Positions 46,290 through 58,208 of a stretch of 64,000 bases of DNA are shown piece by piece. The DNA is from Pseudopyrenochaeta lycopersici (lineage: Eukaryota; Ascomycota; Dothideomycetes; Pleosporales; Pseudopyrenochaetaceae): NCBI GenBank assembly GCA_003313425.1, contig NHZP01000069.1:1-64000 (forward strand). The letters are read 5' to 3'. Within the stretch, counting starts at the first letter, position 1, and every line of letters begins with the position of its first letter. The notes under the pieces were generated by a model. It ran no database searches, was not told the origin of the DNA, and worked only from the letters and a program-made list of their open reading frames with translations. Position numbers and translations under genes: made by a program.

Positions 46290-48411
46290 AGCCTCTTCTG
46301 CCTTGCCAAGGTCCCTTGCCGCTGGATCCACTTCCTACTACGCTTTCTACGCTAATTTGCAGCTTCATTAGCCTTCTCAAGGTCTTTGACTCGGCCCTGG
46401 AGCAACGCAGCCGAATGAGCCATCATCTCAGCCCCCCTTTAAGCTGGTTAAGGGCTTCAACAATTGAGGCAAGTGACGAGCTTTTCTGTCTCCTAATCCT
46501 GTCGCGAATCAACGTTGATTGAGCCTCTAGCTCGCGAGTATTGCTTGGTGCTCTAGCCTCCAACTGGTCGTCAAGCTTCGAGAGCACTACATCCGCGACG
46601 AAGGGTCGCTTAAACAAGTCGGTTGGCCAAGGCAGATTCCCTCGTCCTAACCTGACGTCAAGCTCGGGGGTGGAGAGAGAAAAAGGTGTTTCTTAAAAGT
46701 ATCTAAGTCTGTTGAGAAAAAGAATATCCTCTTTGGCCATACCATGCCGGCCTACCTTGTCGATAACGCGAAATATCAGCTTAACGTCAAGACGGCAAAC
46801 CTGGTCCTTGTTCTCTAGGCATCCAATATAGAATGATGTCCACCCCAACTTCCCCATCCCAAGTTCTTGTTCGTCCATCGGATCGCGGCGGCCACCCACG
46901 ATAGCAAAATCAGCGGTGTCTCCTAGCCCTTAGATATAGACTTTCTTTAACTTAATAAATCTATTACTTCCAGAGAATGAGTAGTAAGGTTCATCTCGTC
47001 CCTTCAGCACCAGGCCTTCCTATCTCTGTATTATGGCTTAAGAGAATGCCTCGTGAAACTGTTCAGGGGCATGGCGAGAAGAGATATCGATGTTCTCGCG
47101 GCTGCCGATGGCCGCTCAGCCGGGAATACAGTAGACTAGTGAGCAAAGTCGCTGCCGGCGCGCATCGTGAGTATATGTTATATAGGAGGTGTTACCGTGT
47201 AACAGCAAATCATAAAACATAATCATAAGATGCTCATTAGTATTAGCGGGTGAGTCTTCCCGAGTTCCAAGGAATCGGCCGGATCATGGCACATGCTTGC
47301 GGATCCTATAGAAGGGTTCAATCCGCTCGCTGTAATCGTTCCAGACCAGTAGCTCTCCCTCCAGAATGCATTGCTTCTTGATCTTGCACTTTGCCGAGTC
47401 GAGCCTCAAGCAATCTCGCAGCACGTCATGCAGGCCTGCCCGATCTTCTGTCGAGTCTCTTCCGCTTTTAGAGAAGATTTTGATGCAATTCCCTCCCTTA
47501 TTCAGGTCAATGTGCACTTGGCAGTACTCACCATCGTACTTTCGCTCAACACTTATGCGTCTACCCTTTGCTAGCCGACAGCAATGATTAATGCTTCTGG
47601 TCTTGTCATGCGCTATTCGTGTAATCATAACTCCAATTTGAGGCTTTAACAAAGGTGCGGCTTTGTCTTTAAGCAAGGGTTCGACAGCTATCGTTGGCCG
47701 GGCGGGCATCCGCCGTATAGAGGTTCCAGACAACATCCTTACGGCAGCCTCGAAAGAGTTTTAGAAGCCCAGGACATTAGGTAAAAGGAAATAAAACTTT
47801 TGCATCGCTAGTGTTTCCGGGATCTGCACTAGACTATAGGACTTCAGGATCATACGGACCATCCACTTCGCTTCAGAGCTGTATAATCTTCGAAATATTC
47901 TCGCCAACACGTCATAAGTCCGAATCGGTTCCTTGTATTTGGCTTCCACCCTCTGCCTCAGCTCTGTGGATGAGAAGGGTGACCTGGCAACCCGGTCTAG
48001 AGTTTCGTCAAGCTCTTCTAGAGTCACGCTTGAACCGTGTCTGCCTTCTGCATCCGTTGCGGACATCAAGCGCTCGACACAAGACGCAAAGTCGGCACTA
48101 TCTCTGGCCTTCCAACTTTGTAATTGCTTTAAATGTGTCTCACCGAGCCCTTAGGTTTGCTTAATAATTGATTCGAGCCATTTTCCCCGCAGATCAAAGA
48201 CAGGGTCTGCCCTCCGCTCTAGAAACAGACATGATAAGAAGGCAATGGCTCCTTGTCCTTCTCGCGGAATGATTGCATCATGCTTATTAAACCAGGAACC
48301 AACTATTTCGGGGTTAGAACTCAGGGTATCACGCGTTTTTAATAATTTTCTGGCACAGTTTGGTTCCAATTCGTTAAGGAGGTCGCATAGGATGCTAAAG
48401 TTAAAGGGCAT
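46290..48411 (-). pseudogene. ATP-dependent DNA ligase domain protein, inactivated by in-frame stops
   Basis: From the ATG at 48411 a single minus-strand frame can be followed for about 2 kb without a frameshift, interrupted by nonsense codons (TAA 48151-48153, TAA 47761-47763, TGA 47284-47286, then several more at about 47115, 47030, 47006, 46926 and 46695). The N-terminal ligase helical domain is followed by the nucleotidyl-transferase core: motif I as ERKYDGEYCQ (about 47550), where the lysine would be adenylated; LEGELLVWND (about 47365); EGLVLKGRDEPYYS (about 47000); and KLKKVYI (about 46940), which resembles motif V. A downstream OB-fold-like part follows (DFAIVGGRRD near 46905). It resembles the fungal-specific ligase-IV-like proteins more than replicative Cdc9. 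No introns are needed. Confidence 0.85.
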
Positions 48412-49225
48412 TTAACCTGCAGGTGAGATTGAACAAATATGGTCTTTGTAGGAGTCATAAAGGGATGGGTAGAAGGTTGCGTATAGGAATGAGAGGCGTC
48501 TATTTAAGAGATGTCATGCCGCAGGAGCGAAGCTGGCTAGGATTGGGTTCGGGTAAGCGCACATACCCAGGTCTGTTGCAAGTATACGAGGTACAGTATC
48601 TGGAGCAGGGCTGGGAATAATCAAAGATGATTGTTCGCGGATCGGCCCCTAGCAGTCTTAGCAGTAGCACAGCCGAGTATAGGCAGAGGCATTCAGCTCC
48701 TCCTCTAGCCTAGCGCGTGCCACTGAGGGAGTCGACAATTTCCAGCTCACACCCAGAACAGAGAACACCTGAAGGGGCGCGTCACTATCACCTCGGCTTC
48801 AATTTGATACAGATGCGAGGCGCAGACTTATCCATGTCTATTTAACAACAATTTTGAAAGAAGAATTTAACGTCCCCTCTGCGTAGCGCAAAACTGTTAA
48901 GAATTGGAAGAAGTGATGATTATTCTGCCTGCAAGCTAGAGACTTAATTAACTATATATACAGATTGATAGCTAAGGTGGTGTTTTGGGAATGGCTCATC
49001 ACATCACGTGACCTAGCATCCAACTAGGGTGTGTCATAAACTAACAGAAACCTGCCGGGCCGAGAAATATCTGGTTAGACCGGACCATTCTAATCACTAG
49101 ATTAATCTATTATCGGAACTTTATTCTGCTCGAACGGCCGGTTCTGTTGCGAGTTCGACTGTAGTGGTGGATACATTAGTAGGGCTTCTCCCTATATCAC
49201 GATTGTTAGCGAGTCTATATGCAGT
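48412..49225. other. Intergenic, no gene seen
   Basis: Region upstream of the ligase pseudogene (its former promoter) and downstream of the SAT4-type pseudogene. A 65-codon plus-strand open frame (48423-48620) has no domain and is treated as chance. Confidence 0.5.
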
Positions 49226-50623
49226 TTAACTATGTCTCTGCAACTTACTATTTAGATCGCCTTCCAAGATTATATCTTGGGAGTCTTTATCTGCATCCCT
49301 TAAAGGACGGTGTTGTGTATGAGTAGAACGTATGGTGTATCTCTTTGTTCTAATTGAAGTGCCGTAACTACTTCTAATGATGTTGCGCATGTGTTTCCGG
49401 AGAAAGGGTTTTCCGGCTGGGAGGCAGGCGCAAACGACGGCCATGTGCACCTCAACCGTCCTAAAAGCCAAGCATGAGAAAAGATTACTACTATCGGGAG
49501 GCAGAAGTTAAAGCCGTATTGCACTTACCCCCACATGCACGTTGAAACAGCTTGCCAGGTAATATCTGTTGTGTCGACCCAATCCAATGTGCGCTTTAAT
49601 CTTATAACACTAGTAACCAAAACCCTAATTCGCGTATTAGTGGTTCCTACTACCATACCCTGCAGATGATTATAAAACATACAATCCTCCTGTTATTAAC
49701 ACTATCATAACACCAATCTTTTGCCTCTTAGGCAGTTGAAGATTTCGTAAAATTATAACTGGCAGGATAAGCATTACAACATCTGTAGTAGAGTTCATAA
49801 CGCTACTAAATACTGCGATCGTTAACCAGTTAATGCATGAACCACCAAGAATTGTGTGATCCTAGTATTTTTCAAGTGGCCGACAGGCGTATACCCATTC
49901 AAATGATGCTACCAGGCTGTATATAACCACAATTACCATAGTGATGTAGATAACGACCTGGAGGCATCCCCACAGTGTAAATCGAATAAAGAGTGTGAGG
50001 AGGGAGAGCTTTGTGAGCATAATTGAGATGCCGTAAAACATTCTACTTATAGCCCCAAGCTTCAAAATGCGTTAGTCAGTCTACTCTTTAAGTGAAGAGA
50101 GAAGATAGCAGGGGAACTTTGCTTACTTTCATAAAAGTGGGACTAAAAATGAAAACTGGGACATCCTATAGGTGTCGTCCGAGTCTATAATGCGTGCCTG
50201 GAAATATTTAGTCAATTCCTAGTGTCAGTGGGAATATATAAGCTGCCTACTGAGAGAGCTAAGTACTGAATACACTAAAGCGAGAAACTAAATTTAGGTT
50301 ACTTGTTTAGCAAAACATCCCTGTAAATAAATCGATGTGAGCCTAACCTATGCGGCAGTTAATAAATCCACAAACATTAGCTAAGGTCTTTAATAAGAAG
50401 GGTAGGGTAGCTTACAATCGTCTACCCTTATGTGGCGTGTGATAAAGTGGGCAGTGTAAAACCGTAACCCCGTGAACAGAGTTGAGGTAATCGCAACCAC
50501 GATATGGGTAGTGAGAATAACGTACGCTCTAGATGGCGGACTGGTAAAGTTAGGCGTAATACCTGGAGGAGGAGCTATCACACTAACGGCTTCGTCTCGC
50601 TTTGAAAGAATTGTAGAATACAT
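49226..50623 (-). pseudogene. SAT4/PTH11-like rhodopsin-domain membrane protein, pseudogene
   Basis: Five exons can be traced on the minus strand: 50623-50416, 50320-50127, 50059-49683, 49624-49529 and 49460-49226, joined by GTAAGC/GTATGT/GTAAGT donors and AG acceptors in phase. Exon 1 has the first membrane helix and RHIRVDD; exon 2 has YRLGRHL-(W)-DVP; exon 3 has a YGISIMLTKLSLLTLFIRF helix, CRPLEKY-(W) and GGSCINW; exon 5 has VEVHMAVVCACLP followed by KPFLRKH. This is the fungal SAT4-like domain shared by PTH11-related integral membrane proteins with about seven helices. Exon 2 has several TAA/TAG codons, and exon 3 has TAG for Trp at 49862-49864, so it is inactive, probably by RIP. Confidence 0.85.
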
Positions 50624-51100
50624 TAAGCAACAGGTTTAGTGTAGGAGCGGATTAGTTGGTCTTAGGAAATAATATGAGTTGCGTGAAGGAGCAAATGCTG
50701 CTAGAACAGTATGCTTCAGTGTCTGAGAGTAGTTGAGACTCAGCTAGGGTATGGATTTGAACGCGTTCCCCCTAAATGAGCCGACGGTTAGATGTCCTTG
50801 GCATTCTTGGTGGATGACTGTGTTGGAAAAAATGCTTTGGCTGTATTGAGTGCCTTATATAAACCTGTGCATTTTTTTCGGAAGCTTCACGCTAATTGTA
50901 AGCACGGTCCATCGGCCGTGCGAAGCTCAGCCTACTCATGGGTAGAGGCTGTACTCTGACTTAAGCTAGCATTCAGAGTTAGCTAATGGGATCCTGACCT
51001 AAGAAGCGCGGTTCCAGGATCGCTGATGAGGCACTACATTTGGCTGTTAATCCACCTGGGAGACTTCCTCAAATTCTGGTGTCTTATGTTGCAGAAGTAT
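50624..51100. other. Intergenic, no gene seen
   Basis: Upstream region of the SAT4-type pseudogene. A short GCACGG...CCGTGC hairpin lies near 50901-50921. No tRNA fold could be built around the T-loop-like string near 50755. Confidence 0.4.
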
Positions 51101-51119
51101 TTGAAAGGAGATAATAATA

Positions 51120-51900
51120 GAGCTTAGAACTACTAATATTAAAACCCTATAAGACGATTCTGAGCTTTCTTACGCGGAGCCCTTAACACTAAAAAGCGCA
51201 AGGCTAGGCTAATTGTCTGTACTGACCTATAGGAAGAAAGTTAGGATCTACAGCGGGATAAGCTAGCAAGGAATGCTTATGGGCAGAGAATCTTCTATTG
51301 TAAGAAGTATAACTTTAAGCAGTCTGCCCACAATCGAATTCGTGAACACCTACTCTCACACGATATCCGTAAAGCTGCGCTGCCATCGGAGAAGAAGGCT
51401 GCAGTTGAAGGCCCTATTGAAGGCCTCTTTAGGAAGCAAAAGGCACTTGAAGAAGGTCGTAATATAGAGCAAGAGAAGCATCTGAAGGCCACTATCAACA
51501 AGGAAGCCTATAACGAGGCTCTCATCCAGCTCATCGCGCGTCGAGGTCTCCCTCTCTCCATCCCTGACTGGGCAGAGATCTACACCCTTATCTACTCTAT
51601 TAACTATATGGCCGTCGATATTGTCATGCAAAGCTGATCTCTAGTACCCTAACAACTTGACGATTCCTTCTGCCTCTACTAGTCGGCAATTATGAAGAGG
51701 CTATAAGCTTCTCTCTCGCTTATACACTTTACAGTCAACCTCTGGAGTGCGCTAAATTATAAGAGCCTACGAGCAATAGTTGCTCACTTCGTAGACGCAG
51801 TCACTCGCAAGGTCTAAAAGGCACTACTTTTGCTTAGAGAGCTGCCTGGCACTCACAGTAGAGAGGCTTCAACGCTCATTAGGGTCCATTGCAAATACGA
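51120..51900 (+). pseudogene. hAT-family transposase fragment
   Basis: From about 51260 one plus-strand frame encodes the N-terminal half of a fungal hAT transposase: a zinc-finger-like FYCKKYNF followed by HNRIREHL, then the LPLSIPDWAE block (about 51545), INYMAVD (51599-51620), a TGA at 51635, and after further stops in the same frame FTVNLWSALNYKSLRAIVAH (51728-51790) and LRELPGTHS. This corresponds to the region leading into the RNase H-like catalytic core. The catalytic core itself and the C-terminal dimerisation domain are not found downstream, and no terminal inverted repeats were located. It is a dead fragment. Confidence 0.8.
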
Positions 51901-54379
51901 CACTACAGTGATTGGAGTGACGGAAGCTAGATTAATGCACCTGTGAGACGATGCGCTAACAGGCCGGTGTTGTGCATGCATTTCCGACTCTTTGGTAACC
52001 AACAGGATTCTTGTGGACCCAAATTTTGGTCATTACAAGGTGCGCAACGCGGTCTCAGGGTATCGAGGCTTGTTAAGCTAACTTGCGAGCCGGCAAGCCG
52101 CGAATGGAGCGGAGCTCTATCCCAATAATAAATCGGCTTAATTGCACTGACAACTCAAATTCCTATCTTCAATTTCAACATTGTCACGATTCGTGAACAC
52201 TTATCCCTCAACTGTGCTTTGCTTTATATGATGGTTTGGCATTAACATACTCGCTCATTCGCCAAATGAAAACTTTTATAGAGCGTAGTCAGCTTTTCCT
52301 TAGGGCTGTCATTTGCGTAGCTATTCTGCGATGTTTTCAGAAGGGCTTGACATGACGCAAAAGCAAAGATATGCTTGATTGGGGCGCAGGCAGAAGTCGC
52401 CACAGAGAAGCTAATCGATGGACAAAACCTCGCACGTTCTAGATGGCGTCTCAGCACGCTAATGCATCAGAATGCCTGCTCCTGAAAGAGACCACATGTG
52501 TGGGCGTTAAAACGTCTGTGCATTTTTTGATCGAGATTCACAGATAAGACCAGAATATTTACTTTTGCTAGAAAACGTTGTGTCACAGCGGCTTCTGAGC
52601 CGCGCGCTCTTTGATACCATCCCCCTACGCTACAGTCACTATAGGCGTTACCTCTGTGCTAAATTTGCCGTTGCGAAGGAACAACTGCTCCTTAGGCCGA
52701 ACACAGAGGAAGAGATTCGCCAGCACGTGCCATATGACTGCTCAAGAACAGGAATAAAGAGCCTCAGTAGCTGCTGTAAATGCTAGAGCATCTTTTAGAG
52801 CCTAAAATATGTAATGTGTTCTATAACCAAGTCGCGTACATACTAATAGTATTGTTAGAACTGTTGAAACTGTTATGAACTGGGCGCTTGTCATTGCGGA
52901 GAAATTGACAACGGATTGATGGCTGTCTGGCTCGAACCTGACCCAGCCAACTGAGACACTCTCATTAGAGTGCCAGTGGAACGGGAGCAAGTGGTTCCCC
53001 CACCACATATTGCATTGCAGCTGGACACTTTACGATGGTACAAGGCCCAATTACTATGCACTAGCATCTCCTGTGACGTGGAAAATACCGCAAAGTTGTT
53101 AGTGATACTTTCCATCCAGCGCCAGCTAATGCGCCTTCGAAGCGCAATAAATCTGTTTCGTCATAGCGCTGTCATTCTCACAACCCGACCAAGCTATTCA
53201 GTGTCTTCCGATCACAGTGGCGTACATAAGCTAACCGAGTTCCCCCTATGGGCGTCTATACAAAAGTTTTCACTTTGGTGTGATAACGGCTTCATATCTC
53301 TTGACGACGCTATTTGGCGCTAGTCGCGATGGGTATTCACGTCAACTTGCTGGATAAGGTTTGAATATGTTGCCACATGGATATGGCCTCAATCCATCCC
53401 GTATGTGAGTTTCGCCGTTATCCTGTAATGGACGGTATGCAATGTTGAGGTTGTTAAAGTGACCGATACAGAAGATGGGGTCCGTGATACGGTACTTTGA
53501 TAGGTCTCTTCTCGGGGTTGGTCAACAGGGGTTGGCCGATCATTTTCTGCAGAAAGCCTTTTTAAGACGCCTGGCGCAATAGGACTAGTGGTCCGATACT
53601 GGATAACCGTCCCCTGCAAACTCTAAATACTCCAGTTCAGTTCAAGAGGTTGGCTGTGGATAAGCTCACTCACTCCACAGACCTGGGTGCGCCCTTGAAG
53701 GTGTCCGAAGAAGTAATCGCAAACGAGGGATTTGTTTTTGGCCCCTGAATAATTGCACGCGCAGCTCAGAGGCCTGGAGTCTTTCAAACAACATCTGTCC
53801 AGCCGGTTTACTTTCCTAAATAGGGTTACAGCTGAAAAGCTGGATACATCGCTAGCGACCCGAGAGCCTGGTTTTCCGGGTCACGATTCTATTAGCTAAT
53901 CCTGAGTGCTAGCGTGGGTCAGAATGCTTTCCACTTCCTAGCGCAGATAACTGAGCTTTGGGGGCCGTAACTAACGGCTTAGATGGCGTTAAAACGCACA
54001 ACATCTGTATGGCCCTAAAGCGGCATCAGGCGAAGTACCCGAATTAGGGTCCTTGTAGCAAGATTTCGTTGGGAATTTTAGATCGCGCCACACGGGTCCG
54101 AATGGCGGGCTTGGTTTCAGTTCCCATTGTCGCGAGGGAGAGAAACGTTCATGCTTAATCACGGCAGGCGCAATAGACTTCCACGGTGATCGCCGGGGAT
54201 CCGTTAATTATGCCAGGGAAGGAACGCCTTTGCGGTTAGGTTGTTGCCCATGGCTTATATTACTCCACCTTAGATTCGTGTCCATGCTGAGGATGCCGTG
54301 CAAGAGACTGACCATACAAGTATCGGGCTGTTCACTGTAGTTTCTATATTTCAGGTTTCACAGATGCTTATTAGCTAAC
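51901..54379. other. No recognised gene
   Basis: Normal-GC sequence with short open frames on both strands. The longest, 52970-53323 plus (117 codons), shows no recognisable domain or convincing splice context. Nothing LTR-like was identified. It may include the lost 3' half of the hAT element, but I see no motif that proves it. Confidence 0.4.
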
Positions 54380-55852
54380 ATGGCCGGTTTCTATCAGGAT
54401 TCACCCAGCCTGCTTATCTGTATTCTTGTCCTTGCCATTCCTGGATATACATCAATGGGCTTAAGACTGTACACTCGGAGTACGAGAAGAGCACTGGGAC
54501 CAGATGACTGGTGTATGGCATATGCGGCTGTAAGATGCCTATTTTCTAAGCTTTTCGTATAAAAAACCTAAGTGCATAGTTCCCGTTCATGATTGAAAGT
54601 ATCTCTGGAATCCTAGCCGCATACTTTGGTCTCGGACAAAGACAAGAGGGACTCAGCCCATCAGACTTGAAAAATACACTCCTGGTGAGCATATTCCTCT
54701 TTTAATAAATACTTTCAGTCGGCACATGCAACTAACTTGCAGCAATAGTGGTTCCATATCTTTGCTTTCTTTTATCCAAATTCGATGCTGCCCATTAAGT
54801 TAGGTATCGCCTTCCAGCTGTGTCGTGCCGCTACGACACGCAGGCGGTACCTCTACTCCATTTATGGCATGATGATAGTGAACTCTCTCACCTTAATCTT
54901 ACTCTTTATTTTCCAGCTCACGCAATGCAAACCAATAGCGTAAGTCTCGGTCCATTCAAAAATGCGGTTCTAATCGTCCCAATGTAGATTCAACTGGGAT
55001 AAGACTATTCTAGGAGGCCACTGCCTAGATCCAAAGTATATGACGGCAATAGGTTTCAGCATGTCTGCAGTACACATCACAACCGACTGCATTTATGTAT
55101 TCTTGTAAGTTGTAAAGGCCCACTTGTTTTCCGCGAAACTCACAATGCCGGGCTTTTAAGGCCTATACTGCTGTTATGGAATATCCAGATGAGTCGAATA
55201 AATAAGATATCAGTGGGTGTGCTCTTAAGTATGGCTGCTGTGTAAGCTAAGTTATACCTAAATAGCGGTGTCTCTGACTAGTTTACAGTGCAAGTTGCGC
55301 TGCCATAATCCGTTTTAAGTACACCCTCGACGTTCGACACACCACAGATTTCACCTGTTTGTTGTCCTGCACAGCTATCCTACTTTGTAGACTAACGATA
55401 TGAGTTCTAGTCGACTTAAGTAATTTAGCATGTTGGACGTGTAAGTACTCATAGATATAGCACACCACATCCAAAACTCATTATCCCTACAGATGCTGAG
55501 CCTGGTATTGGATACTTCGTAGGAAACTTGGCTGTAGGCTCCCCCCATCTCCACCTAAACCTGCTTCTAGAGGACGTTTAACATAACCTAACCATCGTGT
55601 TTGCAGACCCTCCGCCCGTTATTCAAGACCCTTCATAATGACCGATCAACCTTTGCCGGCTATGGCAGCAACGCACAAAGTAGCACATGGGCTAGGCGGT
55701 GTAACATCGTCAAGCCGACTGACTACTACGAGTTAGAATCCGGGAAGCCTTCCCAAACCCAGACCCATATCAATAGCGGGCGCCAGTGCAACAACTCCTC
55801 CAGCCTTATTGCTAGTGATAGGGAAAGCCAGAATCGTCCAGCGACTGCATAG
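54380..55852 (+). CDS. SAT4/PTH11-like rhodopsin-domain integral membrane protein, 9 exons, 342 aa
   Basis: Exons 54380-54529, 54580-54684, 54749-54939, 54988-55104, 55161-55241, 55289-55356, 55411-55440, 55493-55533 and 55607-55852 join in phase with no internal stop. Introns are 47-73 bp, with GTAAG-type donors (one GTTTGT at 55357) and CTAAC/CTAAT-like branch sites. The product has the SAT4 signature order: helix 1 followed by RLYTRSTRR and DDWCMAYAA, YFGLGQRQEG, a helix ending QLTQCKPIA, FNWDKTILGGHCLDP, TTDCIYVFLPILLLW, a GVLLSMAAVASCAAIIR helix, TDFT and EPGIGYFVGNLATLRPL, then a polar cytoplasmic tail of about 80 aa. About seven helices are expected, in the plasma membrane. PTH11-type relatives are proposed receptors; the ligand is unknown. 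Two very short exons (30 and 41 bp) are notable. Confidence 0.85.
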
Positions 55853-56586
55853 CCGTTCGCCACGAGGTCCAACTCACAGATCAGGTCAAAGCACAAAACA
55901 TAGTGTAATTGGCTAGGTTTGGCTGCCGCGATGCGGATAATAATTTGGCATGGCTACGTCATAAATGCACGAGCTCCGCTAAGACACTTACAGCAGCTTC
56001 TAGAAGGCTCCGAAACTCTACATAGACTAGATAGGTATTTCTTAGCTACTAATCCTGTTACTAAATACAGCCGCTAGGCATGGCTGCAAATGCCGCACCT
56101 GTTGTCCTCTCAGAGGGTCTCTCTGATAGCCCCCCGTCTGGGCTTCTGACAACCGTTGGCCTTGATGTACCTGCAGGTGTTGATAATCTGTACATCCCAC
56201 ACAGCGAACAATATACCAGGTTACTGACAGCGTCAGGAGCCAGACAATCCAAGGCCAGAGCTCTGAGGAGACCCAGCTGGTTGCGAAGAGGGAGGCGCAG
56301 CGAGGCCAGGAACGTGGTAGACTTCGCCGAGCGGGCATTTGCCAGGTGGGGGTTAAGTCACCGTGCAATGGCGACTCGGCTGGTCCAAATTTGGACTTAG
56401 GTGCAGATTTCGACTTAGGTAGTGCAGATTTCTAAGATAGATTGTTAGTAGGTTGTATAAGCAAGTAAAGTACAAAATATAGACTATTCATAATCAAGTT
56501 TATTAATTTAGGCAAGTAATAAGCTACTACAGATAGATAACTAATAAAAGGTAGTCTATAAGGTGTTAAAAAGATAAGTACAAAGA
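55853..56586. other. Intergenic between convergent SAT4-like genes
   Basis: Holds overlapping open frames on opposite strands at 56042-56400 (up to 108 codons), GC-rich and without a domain; coding status is undecided. A 20-bp direct repeat (GACTTAGGT..GCAGATTTC, twice) lies at about 56395-56434. The remainder is AT-rich. Confidence 0.4.
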
Positions 56587-56588
56587 TG

Positions 56589-56896
56589 TCACGGTAACCA
56601 CCGTAACACCCGAATTGGCTAGCCCTATCGAGGCCTGAGCTCAAGCACAGGCCTAGCCCCTGAGTATTCTTCTGCACCTAAGGCTCGTCGGTGTCTAAGT
56701 CATATGCACAACATGCTTTCCTTTTTCCCACAAGGAGCGCTGGCAAGTGTTCAAATGCCCATCTTTGTTGCTCATTTTCGGCCAAATTCGCAGGGATGGG
56801 TTCAATATCCCTAGCTCCAATGTAATGTTAATAATATTACTTTCTAATCTTATAATATTATAGCCTTCTACTGTAGCCCTATATTAGTAAGGTTAC
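56589..56896. mobile_element. Putative solo LTR-like insertion at the 3' end of a SAT4-like gene
   Basis: About 308 bp flanked by the direct repeat AGATG (56584-56588 and 56897-56901), a plausible 5-bp target duplication. The ends are TCACGGTAACC and AAGGTTAC, short imperfect inverted repeats; with flanking bases they read TGTCACGG...GGTTACA, the TG...CA form of an LTR. It has no coding capacity and no second copy in this window to prove it. Its right end overlaps the last codons of the minus-strand gene at 56879-58208. Confidence 0.45.
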
Positions 56897-58208
56897 AGAT
56901 GAGGAGTCCTGTGCTATACTCTCTGAAAGGTGAGATCCCGAGCGTGACCGCGTTGATGCTGGCTTTGGATCTGGAGTAGTGATAGCGTGTATAGATGTTG
57001 TGCTCGGTTTTTTTGACAGCACACTCATTTGCACCGCGGTGGTAATTTGCTGGCTATGCTGGCTGGAACCTACATTGACGCTAAGATTCTGGCTAAAACC
57101 CATACCACCTGTTGTGAAGTTCTGCACGAATTTTCTGAGCATGGGCAGGGTTGCCGACATGAGCGAATAGCCGAGTAAGACCTGCTGCCAGATTACTGTA
57201 ACGGCGACGTTCACGCCGGTTTCATTGCTGGAGAGAAAGCGGATCGATGTGACCAGGTACGCGATGATGCAGGCGACGGCTCTAAAGGTCGGTTAGCGAG
57301 TCTCAGAAATAGGAGGGAGCCACGTAGCTTACGGAAGCCGGAAAGCGAATGCGACGATGACAAGGAGCTTTTCGCTCCATGCCATATTGATGCTGGTGAG
57401 GAAAAGGGCTGGTAATATCACGATTGCGCACTCAAGCATAATCTCTGATATAAAAATTGCTAGCAGTCGGGCTGCCTGGCTCATTTGTAAGCGGTCATAC
57501 ATTGTGAAGAGATCGGGAAACTTGGGGGGGAGCGACGGACATGATTGGCACACTGGACGTTCTGCTGGCCTAACACGACGAAGTTAGGTGAACAATCGAC
57601 CGAAATGGCAAGTGCAGAAGCCGCTCCCCATGCGCAAATGATGGCGATAGCGATATTGCTGGCCCACCATTGCCTCTTGAGCTCGTAGGTGAATAAAGCT
57701 CGGACCGTAAGTAGGAGGGAGCATTTTGAAAGACATAGAGCGACGACGAGGAGTATCCGACTTGCAAAGAAGAACTACGGATTGAAAAAGAGTTATTATG
57801 CGATCTGACATCAGGGTTAACCGCTAAGAGGGCTGGGTACCTTGACCATGTGAGCTAAGTCTCGAGAGTTAATCATGGATGTAGCTTTCCCGAGACCGTT
57901 ATGGTATGCAATAAAAATGGAGATCCACTGGCCGAGGCCGACGATCTGATTTGGATGGATAAGCAAATCTGGCTTGAAGCTAGTGGGTAATACATGAGGC
58001 TGACTTTTGCGCATACAATGACTAGATCATCGAGGCCCCATCTGTGCCATTTTACAATGGTGATGCGCACAATGAGGACTAGAAAAGTGAAGACTAAGGT
58101 GATAACAGCTGCGATGAATATCGGGGCACCGTAGTCAGTTTCTGAAACTACAGCAAAGCGATTTCCGGTCGGTGCTGCTGGGGACGGCAGAGACATGGGA
58201 AGCTGCAA
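56879..58208 (-). CDS. SAT4/PTH11-like rhodopsin-domain integral membrane protein, 5 exons, 362 aa
   Basis: Minus-strand exons 58208-58005, 57945-57841, 57774-57541, 57475-57333 and 57281-56879 join in phase without stops. Donors are GTCAGC, GTACCC, GTCCGT and GTAAGC; the first three are weak, so those boundaries are less sure, but each restores family-like sequence. Landmarks: helix 1 (APIFIAAVITLVFTFLVLIV) then WGLDDLVIV; GLGQWISIFIAYHNGLGK; RDLAHMVKFFFASRILL; SVDCS and QCANHV; a helix through ILPALFLTSINMAW and KLLVIVAFAFRLP; then a long Ser/Thr-rich tail with SHLSES. About seven helices, plasma membrane likely. The last five codons and the stop come from the LTR-like segment at 56589-56896. 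The gene is divergent from the permease and convergent with the 54-kb gene. Confidence 0.8.

Noticed and set aside
47366..47587. Plus-strand 73-codon frame
   Set aside because: Antisense to the catalytic core of the ligase-domain pseudogene; a shadow frame.
50740..50800. tRNA-like T-loop string on the minus strand (GTTCAAATCC)
   Set aside because: Neighbouring bases do not pair to form a T stem or acceptor stem; no anticodon arm.
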